Shown here in pieces: positions 25,833-35,999 of a DNA stretch of 64,000 bases. The stretch lies in the NCBI GenBank assembly GCA_031460175.1, contig JAVKGW010000003.1, positions 248,001-312,000 on the forward strand, in the 5' to 3' direction. Origin of the DNA: Armatimonadota bacterium. GTDB lineage: Bacteria > Sysuimicrobiota > Sysuimicrobiia > Sysuimicrobiales > Sysuimicrobiaceae. Position 1 is the stretch's first letter. The number at the start of each line of letters is the position of its first letter. A program made the translations under genes and the position numbers. The notes under the pieces are model-generated. The model did not search any database and was not told the origin of the DNA. It worked only from the letters and a program-made list of their open reading frames with translations.

Positions 25833-27106
25833 ACCACCACCCCCACGGATTCGAACCAGCCCCGGACCATTTGGTCCGCTCCCTCCGGCCCCACCGCGGC
25901 CAAGGTGGGAGGTCCGCTCAGGAGCTCCTGAGCGAGCCGCTGAACGCGCTCCGCGGTCACCCCCTCCACCTCCGCGAGGATCTCGTCCGGCGAGACGTAG
26001 CGGCCCAGGTACAGCTCGCTGCGGGCCAGGTAGAACATGCGCGGCGCGGTCCCCTCCAGGGAGAGCATGAGGCTGCCCTTCAGGGACTCCTTCGCCCGCC
26101 GCAGCTCCTCTTCCGGCACCGGTTCCGCCCGCAACCGCCCCAGTTCCCGAAGGGAGATCTCCAACACCTCCCCCACCCGCTCCGGGCTCGTCCCCGCGTA
26201 GACGGCCAGGGCACCCGCCTCCCGGTACATGGCGGAGAAGGTCCCGATGGTGTACACCAATCCCCGCTTCTCCCGGATCTCCTGGAAAAGGCGGCTGCTC
26301 ATCCCGCCTCCCGCGATGGTCTCCAGAACCGCCTGGACGTACCGATCGGGATGCGCCTGCGGGAGCCCTGGATAGCCGAAGCAGAGGTGGACCTGCTCCG
26401 TGTCCTTCTCCCGCACCCTCACCTCCCGCCGTACCTCCGGGGGCTTCAGGGTCCGGGGCAGGGCCGCTCCCTGGAGGGGGGCGAGCAGGTCCTGGACCAG
26501 GGTCACCATGGCCTCGTGGTGTACGGCTCCGCTGGCCGCCACCAGGGTGCGGCCGGGCACGTACTCCCGGGCCATGTACTCCAGGAACGCTTCCCGGTGG
26601 AGTCGCCGCACCGTGTGCGCGGTGCCGATGACGGGCCGCCCCAGGGGATCCCCGGCCCACAGGGTCTCCAGGAACAGATCCTGCACGAGGTCATCCGGGC
26701 TGTCCTCATACATCTTGATCTCTTCCAGGATCACCTGCCGTTCCTTCTCGATGGCCTCCGGGTCGAAGACGGAGGCCACCAGCATGTCCGCCAGGATTTC
26801 CGCGGCCCGGGGCAGGTGATCCGCAAGGACCCGCACGTAGTAGCAGGTGAGTTCCCGATCCGTGAACGCATTCAGCTGTCCCCCCAGGGCGTCCACCTCC
26901 TCCGCGATCTGTTGCGCGCTGCGGCGACGGGTCCCCTTGAACAGCATGTGCTCCACGAAATGGGAGATGCCCGCCCACTCGGGCGGCTCGAAGCGGGTTC
27001 CCGTCTCCACCCAGATGCCGAGGGTGACGGTGCGGGCGTCGGGAATGGCCTCCGTGACCACCCGGATCCCGCTCGGGAGCCGGGTCCTCCGTACCTCGCT
27101 GTCCAC
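25829..27106 (-). CDS. M16 family zinc peptidase (processing-peptidase-like)
   Basis: A 425-residue metalloprotease with the inverted zinc motif HFVEH (residues 49-53) and the partner Glu in the downstream ELTCYYVRV region. A C-terminal M16 domain follows, with GGGMSSRLFQEIREKRGL. The start is a GTG at 27106 with GGGGAG six bases upstream, inside the gap after pnp. It corresponds to mlpA (ymxG), which also follows pnpA in Bacillus. The natural substrate is unknown. Confidence 0.92.
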   Translation of the reverse strand: MDSEVRRTRLPSGIRVVTEAIPDARTVTLGIWVETGTRFEPPEWAGISHFVEHMLFKGTRRRSAQQIAEEVDALGGQLNAFTDRELTCYYVRVLADHLPRAAEILADMLVASVFDPEAIEKERQVILEEIKMYEDSPDDLVQDLFLETLWAGDPLGRPVIGTAHTVRRLHREAFLEYMAREYVPGRTLVAASGAVHHEAMVTLVQDLLAPLQGAALPRTLKPPEVRREVRVREKDTEQVHLCFGYPGLPQAHPDRYVQAVLETIAGGGMSSRLFQEIREKRGLVYTIGTFSAMYREAGALAVYAGTSPERVGEVLEISLRELGRLRAEPVPEEELRRAKESLKGSLMLSLEGTAPRMFYLARSELYLGRYVSPDEILAEVEGVTAERVQRLAQELLSGPPTLAAVGPEGADQMVRGWFESVGVVV

Positions 27107-27116
27107 GACCGCTCCC

Positions 27117-29333
27117 CTACCGTCGGGGCTCGGGCCTGCGGGGCCGGGCATCCGGACGGACCGGCCGCCGGTCTTCACGCTCACGTCCCCGGGCGGGTGC
27201 CGCGGAGGCGGGTGCCTCCCCCTCCGACGTCAACCCACGACGGGTGAGGTTGACCCGGCCCAGGGCGTCGATCTCCTTCACCCGCACGAGGATCTGGTCG
27301 CCCACCTTCACCACGTCCTCCACCCGGTTCACCCGCCGGTCGCTGAGTTCGGAGATGTGCACCAGGCCTTCCTTCCCCGGCAGGACCTCCACGAAGGCGC
27401 CGAAGCTGGTGAGCCGGGTGACCCGGCCGAGGTAGGTCTGGCCCACCTCCACCTCCCGCACGATCTCCCGGATCATCTGCATCGCCCTCTGAGCGGCCTC
27501 CTCGCTGGTGCTGGCGATGATCACCCGGCCGTCCTGCTCCACCTCGATCCGGGTGCCCGTCTCCGCCGTGATCCGGTTGATGACCTTCCCGCCCGGACCG
27601 ATCACCTCCCGGATCTTTTCGGGCGGGATCTGCAGGGTCACCAGGCGCGGGGCGTACTTCGAGAGCTCGCGACGGGGAGCGGGGAGGACCTGGAGCATGG
27701 CGTCCAGGATGGCAAGCCGAGCCTCCCGGGCCCGGCTCAAGGCCTCGGCGATGAGGTCCCGCGAAAGCCCCCGCAGCTTGATGTCCAGCTGGATGGCGGT
27801 GATCCCCTCCCGGGTGCCCGCCACCTTGAAGTCCATGTCCCCGTGGGCGTCCTCGATCCCCTGGATGTCCGTGAGAAGCACCGCACGGCCGTCCTCACCC
27901 GTCATGAGCCCGATGGAGATCCCCGCCACGGGCGCCCGAATAGGAACGCCCGCATCCATGAGGGCCAGGGTGCTCCCGCACACGGAGGCCATGGAGGTGG
28001 AGCCGTTGCTTTCCAGGACCTCGCTCACGAGCCGAATGGTATAGGGGAACTCCTCCTCCGGCGGGATCATGCGCGCCAGGGCCCGTTCCGCCAGGGCTCC
28101 GTGCCCGATCTCCCGTCGGCTGGGGCCCCGCAGGGGCCGGACCTCCCCCGTGCTGTAGGGCGGGAAGACGTAGTGGTGCATGAAGCGCTTGCGTTCGAGA
28201 ATCCCCAGGTCGTCCAGGATCTGCTCGTCCTCCCCTGTGCCGAGGGTGCAGAGGGTGAGCACCTGCGTTTGCCCCCGCTGGAAGAGGGCGCTGCCATGGG
28301 TCCGGGGCATGAGACCCACCTCGAGGTAAAGAGGACGGATCTCCGTGGGGGTCCGGCCGTCCGTGCGCACGCCCTCCTCCAGGATCATGCGGCGCACCAG
28401 ATCCTTTTGGACCGCCTCCAGGACGGTCTTGATCTCCAGGGCCCGATCCGGGTACTGCTCCAGCAGGCGCGCGCTGATTTCCTGCGCCGCCCGGGCCACC
28501 GCGGCCTCCCGGGCCAGCTTATCCGCGTTGCGCAGGGCGGCATCCATCACCGGGGTGGCCGCTTCCCGCACGGCCCTCTCCAGCTCCGGGTCCACGGTGA
28601 AGAGCGGGAACGTCCGCTTGGGTTTGCCGGACTTCTCCACGAGCTCCCGGATGGCGGCGATGATCCTCCGGCACTCCCCGTGGGCGAGCTCGATGGCTTC
28701 CAGGACCACCTCCTCCGGCACCTGGTCCGCGCCGGCTTCCAGCATAACCACCGCCTCGTCCGTGGCGGCCACCACCAGGTCCAGCCGGCTCGGCCCCTCG
28801 ATCTGCTGGAGGGTGGGATTCAGCACGAGGTGCCCGTCCACCCAACCCACGCGCACGCATCCGATGGGTCCCTCCCAGGGGATGTCGGAGATGGCGAGGG
28901 CTGCGCTTGCCCCCACCACCGCGGCCACGTCCGGCGGGTGGATCTTGTCCGCGGAGAGGGTGGTGGCGATCACCTGGACCTCGTTCCGGAACCCCTTAGG
29001 GAAGAGGGGGCGGATGGGCCGATCCATGAGCCGCGCGCTGAGGATGGCCCGTTCCCCGGGCCGGCCCTCCCGGCGGAAGAAGCTTCCCGGAATCTTGCCC
29101 GCGGCGTACAGCCGCTCCTCGAATTCGCAGGTGAGGGGCAGGAAGTCAATGCCCTCGCGGGGATTTTCGGAGGCCGTGGCCGTGACGAGGACCACCGTCT
29201 CCCCGTACCGGACCGTCACCGCCCCGTTCGCCTGGCGGGCCAGCTTGCCGGTCTCGATGACCCACTCCTCCTCCCCCACCTGAAAGGTAACCCGGTGAAC
29301 CTCCGGGGTAGCGTACGAGACGGCAATGGCCAT
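27117..29333 (-). CDS. pnp: Polyribonucleotide nucleotidyltransferase
   Basis: Phosphorolytic 3'-to-5' exoribonuclease. The 738 residues hold two RNase PH domains around an alpha-helical domain, then a KH domain ([20 protein letters not shown]) and an S1 domain ([20 protein letters not shown]). The tail is basic and rich in Arg/Pro. The ATG at 29333 has GAGGAGG four bases upstream. It lies 188 bases after rpsO, the usual pairing, and that gap may carry the regulatory hairpins known to control pnp elsewhere. Confidence 0.97.
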   Translation of the reverse strand: MAIAVSYATPEVHRVTFQVGEEEWVIETGKLARQANGAVTVRYGETVVLVTATASENPREGIDFLPLTCEFEERLYAAGKIPGSFFRREGRPGERAILSARLMDRPIRPLFPKGFRNEVQVIATTLSADKIHPPDVAAVVGASAALAISDIPWEGPIGCVRVGWVDGHLVLNPTLQQIEGPSRLDLVVAATDEAVVMLEAGADQVPEEVVLEAIELAHGECRRIIAAIRELVEKSGKPKRTFPLFTVDPELERAVREAATPVMDAALRNADKLAREAAVARAAQEISARLLEQYPDRALEIKTVLEAVQKDLVRRMILEEGVRTDGRTPTEIRPLYLEVGLMPRTHGSALFQRGQTQVLTLCTLGTGEDEQILDDLGILERKRFMHHYVFPPYSTGEVRPLRGPSRREIGHGALAERALARMIPPEEEFPYTIRLVSEVLESNGSTSMASVCGSTLALMDAGVPIRAPVAGISIGLMTGEDGRAVLLTDIQGIEDAHGDMDFKVAGTREGITAIQLDIKLRGLSRDLIAEALSRAREARLAILDAMLQVLPAPRRELSKYAPRLVTLQIPPEKIREVIGPGGKVINRITAETGTRIEVEQDGRVIIASTSEEAAQRAMQMIREIVREVEVGQTYLGRVTRLTSFGAFVEVLPGKEGLVHISELSDRRVNRVEDVVKVGDQILVRVKEIDALGRVNLTRRGLTSEGEAPASAAPARGREREDRRPVRPDARPRRPEPRR

Positions 29334-29521
29334 AGATCCTCCTCGCGTTCCGGCACTCCGGGTGCCTGTTCTTCGGGAGGCCGGAGAGGAGGGCTCGATC
29401 ACCGGGAGCTTTGCTCCAGGTCAGCGCGGACCCGAAGCAGAGGTCGCGATGATCGCCCTCCCTCCGTCCCCGGACCTCCCCACCCCCTACTACGTCCGCC
29501 CGAGACGATCCATTCCGGCCC
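29334..29521 (-). other. rpsO-pnp intergenic region
   Basis: A 188-base gap in an otherwise gapless operon. It holds short inverted repeats, for example GGAGC-TTT-GCTCC at 29405-29417 and GCGATGATCGC at 29446-29456, but no strong terminator with a T-run and no consensus promoter that I can defend. In other bacteria this gap contains an RNase-processed hairpin used in pnp control. Confidence 0.4.
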
Positions 29522-29791
29522 TTATCTCCGGAGACCCAGACGCTCGATGAGCTGCCGGTACCTTTCCGGGTCCTCCCGCTGGAGGTACCGCAACAGCCGC
29601 CTGCGCTTGCTGACCATCTGGATGAGGCCCCGACGGGAGTGGAGGTCCTTGCGGTGAACCTTCAGGTGCTCCGAGAGGAGCCGGATGCGCTCCGTGAGGA
29701 GCGCCACCTGGACCTCCGGGGAGCCCGTATCCGGGTCCGAACGGCGGAACCGCTCGATGAGGGCTTGTTTCTCCTCCTTCAGAAGAGCCAT
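29522..29791 (-). CDS. rpsO: 30S ribosomal protein S15
   Basis: The 89 residues match the standard S15 length. Signatures include [22 protein letters not shown] and [15 protein letters not shown] (16S rRNA helix 22 binding). The ATG at 29791 is preceded by AGGAGGGGAGAGG. It follows ribF by 31 bases and precedes pnp, the conserved order. Confidence 0.98.
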   Translation of the reverse strand: MALLKEEKQALIERFRRSDPDTGSPEVQVALLTERIRLLSEHLKVHRKDLHSRRGLIQMVSKRRRLLRYLQREDPERYRQLIERLGLRR

Positions 29792-29822
29792 CCTCTCCCC
29801 TCCTGAAACCGGGTCCATCTTA

Positions 29823-30635
29823 TCACGCCCCTCCCCCGGGGGCAAACACGGGCTCTCGGTCGAGGCGGCGCACGAACCGGAGGAGGGCGAGGGCAGGGAG
29901 GGGTCGGGGAACCCTGAGGATCAGCTCCTGGGATCGGATCTGGACCACCCCTTCTCCCTCCTCCCCCACCTGTACCCCGTAGGCCCCCGGCGCGGGCACC
30001 AGCTTCCTGGAGGGGACCTCGCACCAGCCCACAACCCCCCCCGCCTCCTGGACCTGACGTCGGAGCCGGACGCGGGCCTCGTACGGGCCGCCCAGCAACG
30101 CCGTGGCTTCCTCCACCCGTCCCTCCCGGAGAAGAGCCCGGATGCGGCTGCTGCTCACCGCAGCCCCTCCCACCTCCACGGGCGGGCACACCCGGACCGC
30201 GAACCCCATCCGGGTCCCGAGACGTTCCAGCAGGTGCACATCCCCCTTCCGATCTCGACCGAAGGCAAAGCCCGGTCCACACACCACGCCTCGGACCCCC
30301 AGTCGGTGGACGAGCATCTCCACGAAGGCGTGGGGTTCCGTGTTCCGCAGGGCCTCGTCGAACCTCAACACCAGCAGGGCCTGAAGCCCCGTTGCCGCCA
30401 TCCGCTCGATCCGTTCTTCGAGGGTGGTGAGCAGGAAGGGCTCCGGAGGGGGGGCGAGGATCTCCAGGGGATGTGGGTGGAAGGTAAGGGCCATGCTCCG
30501 CCAGCCTTGCTCCCGGGACCAGGCCACGGTCCGTTCCAGAACCGCCCGGTGACCGAGGTGGACGCCGTCGAAGGTCCCCAGGGCGATGCAGGTGGGAGCA
30601 GGGGGGACCTCCTCCGGCGCGTGGAAGACCCGCAT
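29823..30635 (-). CDS. ribF: RibF-type FAD synthetase with reduced C-terminal domain
   Basis: The N-terminal FMN adenylyltransferase domain is clear: [10 protein letters not shown] at residues 20-29, FHPHPLEIL and the [12 protein letters not shown] helix near residue 185. Bifunctional RibF proteins are usually ~300-320 residues, and their C-terminal riboflavin kinase domain carries a GxPTAN motif. Here the protein is 270 residues and the last ~75 residues lack that motif. It may therefore make FAD from FMN only. The start ATG overlaps the truB stop by one base (TGATG). Confidence 0.85.
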   Translation of the reverse strand: MRVFHAPEEVPPAPTCIALGTFDGVHLGHRAVLERTVAWSREQGWRSMALTFHPHPLEILAPPPEPFLLTTLEERIERMAATGLQALLVLRFDEALRNTEPHAFVEMLVHRLGVRGVVCGPGFAFGRDRKGDVHLLERLGTRMGFAVRVCPPVEVGGAAVSSSRIRALLREGRVEEATALLGGPYEARVRLRRQVQEAGGVVGWCEVPSRKLVPAPGAYGVQVGEEGEGVVQIRSQELILRVPRPLPALALLRFVRRLDREPVFAPGGGA

Positions 30636-31537
30636 CAACGTCCCGAGGCCACGAGGAGCACCTTGTACGGCCGCAACTGCCCCCCCACCGCCCGGCCGAT
30701 GGCCACCAGGTTCCCCTCCACATCCAGGACCTTGACGAGGGCGCCCTGGGGGAGGGAGAGGTGAGGGGCCACTTTCCACAGGGGAAGGGGTTGCCCGTGG
30801 AGCACCGCGGCCCGCATGCGGCCCTCCACCTCCACCTCCGGGAGATCCGGCAGCGCCTGAGCAGGGGGGATCAGGAGGCGGGAGAACTCCCCGACGCGCA
30901 GGGACTCCCGGATCTCCTCAAAGGTATGGCTCTCCTCCAGACGGTGCGGGCCAACCCGGGTCCGGATCATGAACCTCGCGTGGGCTCCACACCCGAGCGC
31001 TTCCCCGATGTCGTGCGCCAGCTGGCGCACGTAGGTTCCCTTGGAGCACGTGATGTCCAGGAGGGCCCGCGGGGGATCGAACCGGAGGAGGCGGATCTCG
31101 TGGACGGTAACGGTGCGGGGCGAGCGCTCCACCTCGATCCCCTTCCGGGCAAGCTCGTACAGGCGGCGGCCCTCGTGGTGCACCGCGGAGACCATGGGGG
31201 GCACCTGCTGGAGGGTCCCCCGGAACCGCTGCAGGACCCGTTCCAGGTCCTCCCGCTCCACGGCCACCTCCCTCCGGGCGAGGACCTCCCCGAGGGCATC
31301 TCCCGTGGTGGTGGAAACTCCCAGGACCAGTTCCACCCGGTACGCCTTGTCCTGCTCCATGAGGAACTCGCTGAGCCGGGTGGTCCGCCCGATGCAGCAC
31401 ACCAAGACCCCCGCGGCCCCGGGGTCCAGGGTCCCCGTGTGCCCGATGCGCCGCATGCCCACTAGACCCCGCAGCTCCTCCACGCAGTCGTGGCTGGTCA
31501 TGCCCGGGGGCTTCAGGAGGTTCAGGAGTCCGTCCAT
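30635..31537 (-). CDS. truB: tRNA pseudouridine-55 synthase
   Basis: Makes pseudouridine 55 in the T-loop of tRNAs. The catalytic Asp is D38 in GHTGTLDPGAAG, and LNLLKPPGMTSHD opens the protein. The C-terminal part contains a PUA-like domain (LPLWKVAPHL...GALVKVLD). The 300-residue length is normal. The ATG at 31537 has AAGGGTG at good spacing; a GTG three codons upstream is less likely. Confidence 0.96.
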   Translation of the reverse strand: MDGLLNLLKPPGMTSHDCVEELRGLVGMRRIGHTGTLDPGAAGVLVCCIGRTTRLSEFLMEQDKAYRVELVLGVSTTTGDALGEVLARREVAVEREDLERVLQRFRGTLQQVPPMVSAVHHEGRRLYELARKGIEVERSPRTVTVHEIRLLRFDPPRALLDITCSKGTYVRQLAHDIGEALGCGAHARFMIRTRVGPHRLEESHTFEEIRESLRVGEFSRLLIPPAQALPDLPEVEVEGRMRAAVLHGQPLPLWKVAPHLSLPQGALVKVLDVEGNLVAIGRAVGGQLRPYKVLLVASGR

Positions 31538-31549
31538 GGGCCGCACCCT

Positions 31550-32542
31550 TTAAGGGAATCCGTGCGTTCCGGACGCGGGAGCTGCACGCAGCAGCTCCTC
31601 CGCCGCGCGAAGGGTTTTCCGGATCACCTGCTCCGGGGGTTCCTTGGAGGTGAACCCCGCGGCCTGCGCATGCCCTCCTCCCCCGAACCGGGCCGCCAGC
31701 TCGTTCACCCGCACCTCTCCCCGAGAGCGCAGGCTCACCCGAACTTCCTCCGCGTCCACCCGGAAGAGCACCGCCACGCGCACGCCCGCAATCCCCCTCA
31801 GATGGGAGACGATGTTCTCCGTATCCTCCCAGCTCCCCCCCACTTCCCGCAGCAGGGCCTCGTCCACCGTGGTCCACGCGAGGGCTCCCCCCATCTCGAG
31901 CCGCAGGCGCACGAGGCTCCATCCGAGGAGCCGCATGCTGGCAGGGGAACGGGACTCGTACACCTGCTCGTAGATCTCGTGGGGCCGGGCGCCGCTGCGC
32001 ACCAGCTCCGCGGCCAGCAGGAAGCTTTCGGGACGTACGGAGGCGTACCGGAAGGATCCCGTGTCCGTGAGGAGGCCCGCCATCAGACAGGTGGCGATGG
32101 GTTCCTCAAAGGGCACCCGGAGCTCCCGGACCAGCTCCGCCACGAGCTCCGCCACCGCGCTCGCTTCCGGATCCACCCACACCAGATCCCCATACCCGCT
32201 GTTGTTGAGGTGATGGTCCAGGTTGACCACCACCTGGGCCGCGCCCAGGGCAACCGCGAACCTCCCGGCCCGGGAGAGATCGCTGCACTCCATCCCCACG
32301 GACACGTCGAAGGCGTCCTGGGGAGGCGTTGTGGTCACCCGCTCCCAGGTGGGCAGGAACCGATACAGAAGGGGGACACCGTCCTGGCTTCCCACCACCA
32401 CCTCCTTGCCCAACCGCTCCAGGGCCAACGCCAGGGCCAGGGCGCCTCCCAGGGCGTCCGCGTCCGGCCGCTCGTGGACCACGAGGAGGATGCGCTGGGC
32501 CGACTCAAGTGCCCGCGCGATCCGATTCCGCACCGTCTCCAT
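31550..32542 (-). CDS. nrnA: DHH/DHHA1 bifunctional oligoribonuclease / pAp phosphatase
   Basis: RecJ-like phosphoesterase that degrades nano-RNAs and 3'-phosphoadenosine 5'-phosphate. Metal motifs are HERPDAD at residues 23-29 and DHH at 109-111. The DHHA1 substrate domain ends in FGGGGHAQAAG. The 330-residue length is normal. Its start lies inside rbfA (38-base overlap). The rbfA-nrnA-truB order is common in Terrabacteria. Confidence 0.94.
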   Translation of the reverse strand: METVRNRIARALESAQRILLVVHERPDADALGGALALALALERLGKEVVVGSQDGVPLLYRFLPTWERVTTTPPQDAFDVSVGMECSDLSRAGRFAVALGAAQVVVNLDHHLNNSGYGDLVWVDPEASAVAELVAELVRELRVPFEEPIATCLMAGLLTDTGSFRYASVRPESFLLAAELVRSGARPHEIYEQVYESRSPASMRLLGWSLVRLRLEMGGALAWTTVDEALLREVGGSWEDTENIVSHLRGIAGVRVAVLFRVDAEEVRVSLRSRGEVRVNELAARFGGGGHAQAAGFTSKEPPEQVIRKTLRAAEELLRAAPASGTHGFP

Positions 32543-32915
32543 CGTCCTCGGTCCTCCCGGATCCCTCCTGGGGAGCGGAGAGGGAGCGGAGCAGCTCCAT
32601 CACCCGGGTGCCCCGCTCGATGGAGGTGTCCAGCCGGAACTGGATCTCCGGGGTCCGGTAGATCCGGATGCGCCGGCCCAGCTCCGTGCGCACGAATCCC
32701 ACCGCGTTCTGCAGGGCCTCCATGGTCCGGCGCCGGTCCTCCTCGCTCCCCAGCACGCTCACGAAGATCTTCGCGTGGCGCAGGTCACTGCTGAGCTCCA
32801 CGTCCGTTACGGAGGTGAACCCGATGCGGGGGTCCTTCAGGACCCGGTGGATGATCTCGCTCACTTCCTCCCGGATCAGCTCCCGGAGCTTCTCCACCCG
32901 CTGCGGGGACGCCAT
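32505..32915 (-). CDS. rbfA: Ribosome-binding factor A
   Basis: Small KH-like factor for late 30S maturation. The 136 residues contain EEVSEIIHRVLKDPRIGF and FVRTELGRRI...TPEIQFRLD, the family hallmarks, plus an acidic tail (EEGSGRTEDDGDG-like) that overlaps the start of nrnA. The ATG at 32915 has GAGGTGG about seven bases upstream. Confidence 0.95.
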   Translation of the reverse strand: MASPQRVEKLRELIREEVSEIIHRVLKDPRIGFTSVTDVELSSDLRHAKIFVSVLGSEEDRRRTMEALQNAVGFVRTELGRRIRIYRTPEIQFRLDTSIERGTRVMELLRSLSAPQEGSGRTEDDGDGAESDRAGT

Positions 32916-32930
32916 GAGGACCACCTCGCT

Positions 32931-33212
32931 TTACCGGATCTCCACGTCGTAGTCCACGATCACGGCCTCGGGTTGCCGCTCGATGTACTGCAGGACCCGG
33001 GCGAGCACCTGGTCCGCGTGCTGCCCGTCGTTGGTGACCACGGCGATCCCGAGGGTGGCACGGCCCCACAGATCCTGGTCGTCCACCTCCGCCGCCGCCA
33101 CCGCGAACTCGTTGTGGAGACGTTGGAGGAGACTGTGCACGATCCGCCGCTTGTCCTTCAGGCTCCGAGGTCCGGGCAGGCTGAGCGCGACGCGCAGCGT
33201 CCCCACCACCAT
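32931..33212 (-). CDS. ylxP: YlxP (DUF503) family protein
   Basis: A 93-residue DUF503 protein of unknown exact role that nearly always sits between infB and rbfA. It shows the conserved LPGPRSLKDKRRIVHSLLQR segment and the C-terminal VDYDVEI. It is linked to ribosome-associated functions by context only. Confidence 0.9.
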   Translation of the reverse strand: MVVGTLRVALSLPGPRSLKDKRRIVHSLLQRLHNEFAVAAAEVDDQDLWGRATLGIAVVTNDGQHADQVLARVLQYIERQPEAVIVDYDVEIR

Positions 33213-33233
33213 GGCACCCTATCCTCGTCCCGC

Positions 33234-35681
33234 TCACGACGTCGGGCGCTCCTCGCGCACCTCGAAGGTCTCGAGGACATCCCCTTCCTTGACGTCGTTG
33301 AAGTTCTCCAGGAGCACCCCGCACTCGAACCCCGCGGCCACCTCCCGCACGTCCTCTTTGAACCGCCGCAGGGAGGCCACCCGTCCCTGGTAGACCACGA
33401 CGCCGTCCCGCAGAAGCCGCACCTGGGCGCCCCGGATCACTTTCCCCTCCCGCACATAGCAACCCGCCACGGTCCCCACACGGGAGATGGGAAAGATCTG
33501 CCGGACCTCCGCACGGCCCAGCACCACCTCGCTCACCACGGGAGCCCGCAACCCCTGCAGGAGCTGACGGACGTCGTCCACCGCCTCGTAGATGAGCCGG
33601 TACAGGCGCACCTCCACCCCTTCCTGCTCCGCCAGACGGCGGACCGCCCCGTCCGGCCGTACGTTGAACCCGACGACCACCGCGTTGCTCGCGGACGCCA
33701 GCATCACGTCGCTCTCCGTCACGGCCCCCACGGCCGCGTGCAGGATGTGGACCCGCACCTCCTCCGTGCTGAGCCGCTCCAGGGCCGCGGTGATGGCCTC
33801 CAAGGACCCCTGCACGTCCGCCTTCACCACGAGCCGCAGCTCCCGTACCGTCCCCGTGGCCTCCTCCAGGCCCCGCCGGATCTGGGCGCGTTCCTGCTCC
33901 CGACGTCGCTCCCTCCGTTCCTCCGAGATGGCCTTCGCCGTCCGCTCGTCCGGCACCACCTCCAGGATGTCCCCGGCCGTGGGCACCTCCTCCAACCCGA
34001 CCACCTCCACGGGGGTGGAGGGACCGGCCTCCTGCAGGCGGTTGCCCCGGTCGTCCATCATGGCCCGCACTTTCCCGTACGTTTCCCCGGCCACCACCGG
34101 ATCCCCCACCCGCAGGGTGCCCTCCTGCACGATCACGGTGGCCACGGGCCCTCTGCCCCGATCCAGCTTGGCTTCCAGGATGGTCCCCCGCGCGGGCTTG
34201 CGGGGATCTGCCCGCAGCTCGTTGAGCTCCGCCACGAGGAGGATCATCTCCAGGAGATCCTGGATGCCTTGGCCTGTTCGCGCGGAGACGGGGACCATGA
34301 TGGTCTCTCCCCCCCACTCTTCCGGCACGAGCCCCAGCTCCGCCAGCTGCTGCTTCGTCCGCTCCGGGTTGGCGGTGGGGAGGTCGATCTTGTTGATGGC
34401 CACGAGGATGGGAACCCCCGCGGCCCGGGCGTGGTTGATGGCCTCGATGGTCTGGGGCATCACCCCATCGTCCGCGGCCACCACCAGGACCGCGATGTCC
34501 GTGACCTGGGCGCCCCGGGCCCGCAGGGTGGTGAAGGCCTCGTGCCCGGGCGTGTCGATGAAGGTGATCTTGCGGCCGTCCACGGAAACCTGGTAGGCCC
34601 CGATGTGCTGCGTGATCCCTCCATACTCCCCCGCGGCCACGTTGGTCTTCCGGATGGCGTCGAGCAGGGTGGTCTTGCCGTGGTCCACGTGTCCCATGAC
34701 CGTAACCACCGGGGGTCGTGGCTCCCCCTGAGCCTCCACCCGGAGCCTCTTGGCCGCCTGCAGCGCGGGACTCAGCTCCCGCCTCTCCTCCACCACCGCC
34801 ACCCCGAAGGATTGCGCCACCGCCCTGGCGGTGGCGGGGGGCAGCTGCTGGTTGATGCCCGCCAGGATCCCCATGGTGAGCAGTCGCTTCACCACCTCGG
34901 AGGGAGGGGCGCCCATCCGTTGGGCCAGCTCCCCCACCGTGATGGATCCCTCCAGCCGGATCTCCTTGGCAAGGACCGGGACCTCCGGGGGAGCCGACTC
35001 CGCCACCGGAGGGGAAGCCACATGGGGCCGGGGCGGGGGTGGCGGAGGGGGAGCCGGGCGCTTGGAGGGCCGGGGGGGTTGGCGCAGGGGCGGCGGAGGG
35101 GGAGGCGGCACCCGCTTGGCCTCAGGCCTCGGCTGCGCCACCTTCCGGAGCACCTCCGGGGAGATGGTAACCGCGGGCTCCGCGTGCCGCTCGGGGAGGG
35201 GAACGGGCTTGGGCTCCTCCGAAGGCGGGGGAGGGGCGGGACGGGGCTCCACGATCACGGGGGGTGCGGAGGTGGGCTCCAGTTGGGCCTGCTCCGCGGC
35301 CCGGGCGGCCTCTTCCGCGGCCCGGCGGGCCGCCTCCTCCGCAAGCCGAGCCTCCTCCGCGGCCCGGGCCGCCTGCTCCGCGAGGACGCGCTGCTCCTCC
35401 CGCTCCCGCTCGATCTCCTCCGCCCGCTTGATGATCCGGCGCTTGGGCCCTGGAGGCTCACTGGGCACGGGGGCGACTTTCTTCGTCGCGGCCCCACGCC
35501 TTGGGGACCCATCCTTCGGCGCCGCCCCCAGCTGCGGAAACGCCTCCCGCAGCTTTGCCAGGGCCCCCTCCGGGATGGCGGCCTGGGGATTGGGTTTCAC
35601 GTCGAACCCCAGCTCCGCCAGCTTCTCCACGGCTTCCCGGAGCGGCAATCCCGTCGCCTTCACCAGTTCGTACAGGCGCAT
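33234..35681 (-). CDS. infB: Translation initiation factor IF-2
   Basis: GTPase that brings initiator tRNA to the 30S subunit. The 815 residues start with an IF2_N domain ([14 protein letters not shown]), followed by an Ala/Glu/Arg-rich coiled coil (about residues 75-130) and a poly-proline stretch (about 190-220). A second IF2_N motif and the G domain follow: GHVDHGKT near residue 330, DTPGHEAF and NKID. Domains III and IV complete the protein. It starts directly after the ylxR stop, with GGAGGAGAAG as ribosome site. Confidence 0.97.
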   Translation of the reverse strand: MRLYELVKATGLPLREAVEKLAELGFDVKPNPQAAIPEGALAKLREAFPQLGAAPKDGSPRRGAATKKVAPVPSEPPGPKRRIIKRAEEIEREREEQRVLAEQAARAAEEARLAEEAARRAAEEAARAAEQAQLEPTSAPPVIVEPRPAPPPPSEEPKPVPLPERHAEPAVTISPEVLRKVAQPRPEAKRVPPPPPPPLRQPPRPSKRPAPPPPPPPRPHVASPPVAESAPPEVPVLAKEIRLEGSITVGELAQRMGAPPSEVVKRLLTMGILAGINQQLPPATARAVAQSFGVAVVEERRELSPALQAAKRLRVEAQGEPRPPVVTVMGHVDHGKTTLLDAIRKTNVAAGEYGGITQHIGAYQVSVDGRKITFIDTPGHEAFTTLRARGAQVTDIAVLVVAADDGVMPQTIEAINHARAAGVPILVAINKIDLPTANPERTKQQLAELGLVPEEWGGETIMVPVSARTGQGIQDLLEMILLVAELNELRADPRKPARGTILEAKLDRGRGPVATVIVQEGTLRVGDPVVAGETYGKVRAMMDDRGNRLQEAGPSTPVEVVGLEEVPTAGDILEVVPDERTAKAISEERRERRREQERAQIRRGLEEATGTVRELRLVVKADVQGSLEAITAALERLSTEEVRVHILHAAVGAVTESDVMLASASNAVVVGFNVRPDGAVRRLAEQEGVEVRLYRLIYEAVDDVRQLLQGLRAPVVSEVVLGRAEVRQIFPISRVGTVAGCYVREGKVIRGAQVRLLRDGVVVYQGRVASLRRFKEDVREVAAGFECGVLLENFNDVKEGDVLETFEVREERPTS

Positions 35682-35996
35682 TCACTTCTCCTCCGTTTTC
35701 CCCGCGGTCTTTGCCGTCGCCGGTGCGGACTGCTGGATCATGGCCTCCAGCTGGTGGAAGATCTCCTCCGGAACCGGCACCTCCAGGGCCCGCTCAAGCC
35801 GCTTCCCCTTGCGGGCCAGGGCCAGGCACTCCCAGTTGGGGTCCACGTAGGCTCCCCGGCCTGAGAGCTTGCGGCTGCGGGTGGTGTCTACCACCACCTC
35901 CCCCGCGGGGGTGCGGACCACGCGGATCATCTCCATTTTGGGCCGCATCCCCCCACAGCCCACGCACATCCGGATGGGGATCTTCCGCCGCGGCAT
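35682..35996 (-). CDS. ylxR: YlxR/RnpM (DUF448) RNA-binding protein
   Basis: A 104-residue protein with the DUF448 signature RMCVGCGGMRPKMEMIRVVR and RGAYVDPNWECLALARK. In Bacillota the family (RnpM) binds the RNA of RNase P. It lies three bases after nusA and abuts infB, the conserved order. Confidence 0.92.
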   Translation of the reverse strand: MPRRKIPIRMCVGCGGMRPKMEMIRVVRTPAGEVVVDTTRSRKLSGRGAYVDPNWECLALARKGKRLERALEVPVPEEIFHQLEAMIQQSAPATAKTAGKTEEK

Positions 35997-35999
35997 CCG

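Noticed and set aside
29446-29456. Short palindrome GCGATGATCGC in the rpsO-pnp gap as an operator
   Set aside because: It is isolated, has no nearby promoter and is short enough to occur by chance in GC-rich DNA.
35040-35400. Repetitive stretch in infB that could look like a tandem repeat or array
   Set aside because: It encodes the poly-proline and Ala/Glu/Arg coiled-coil linker normal for IF-2; there are no spacers or regular repeat units.
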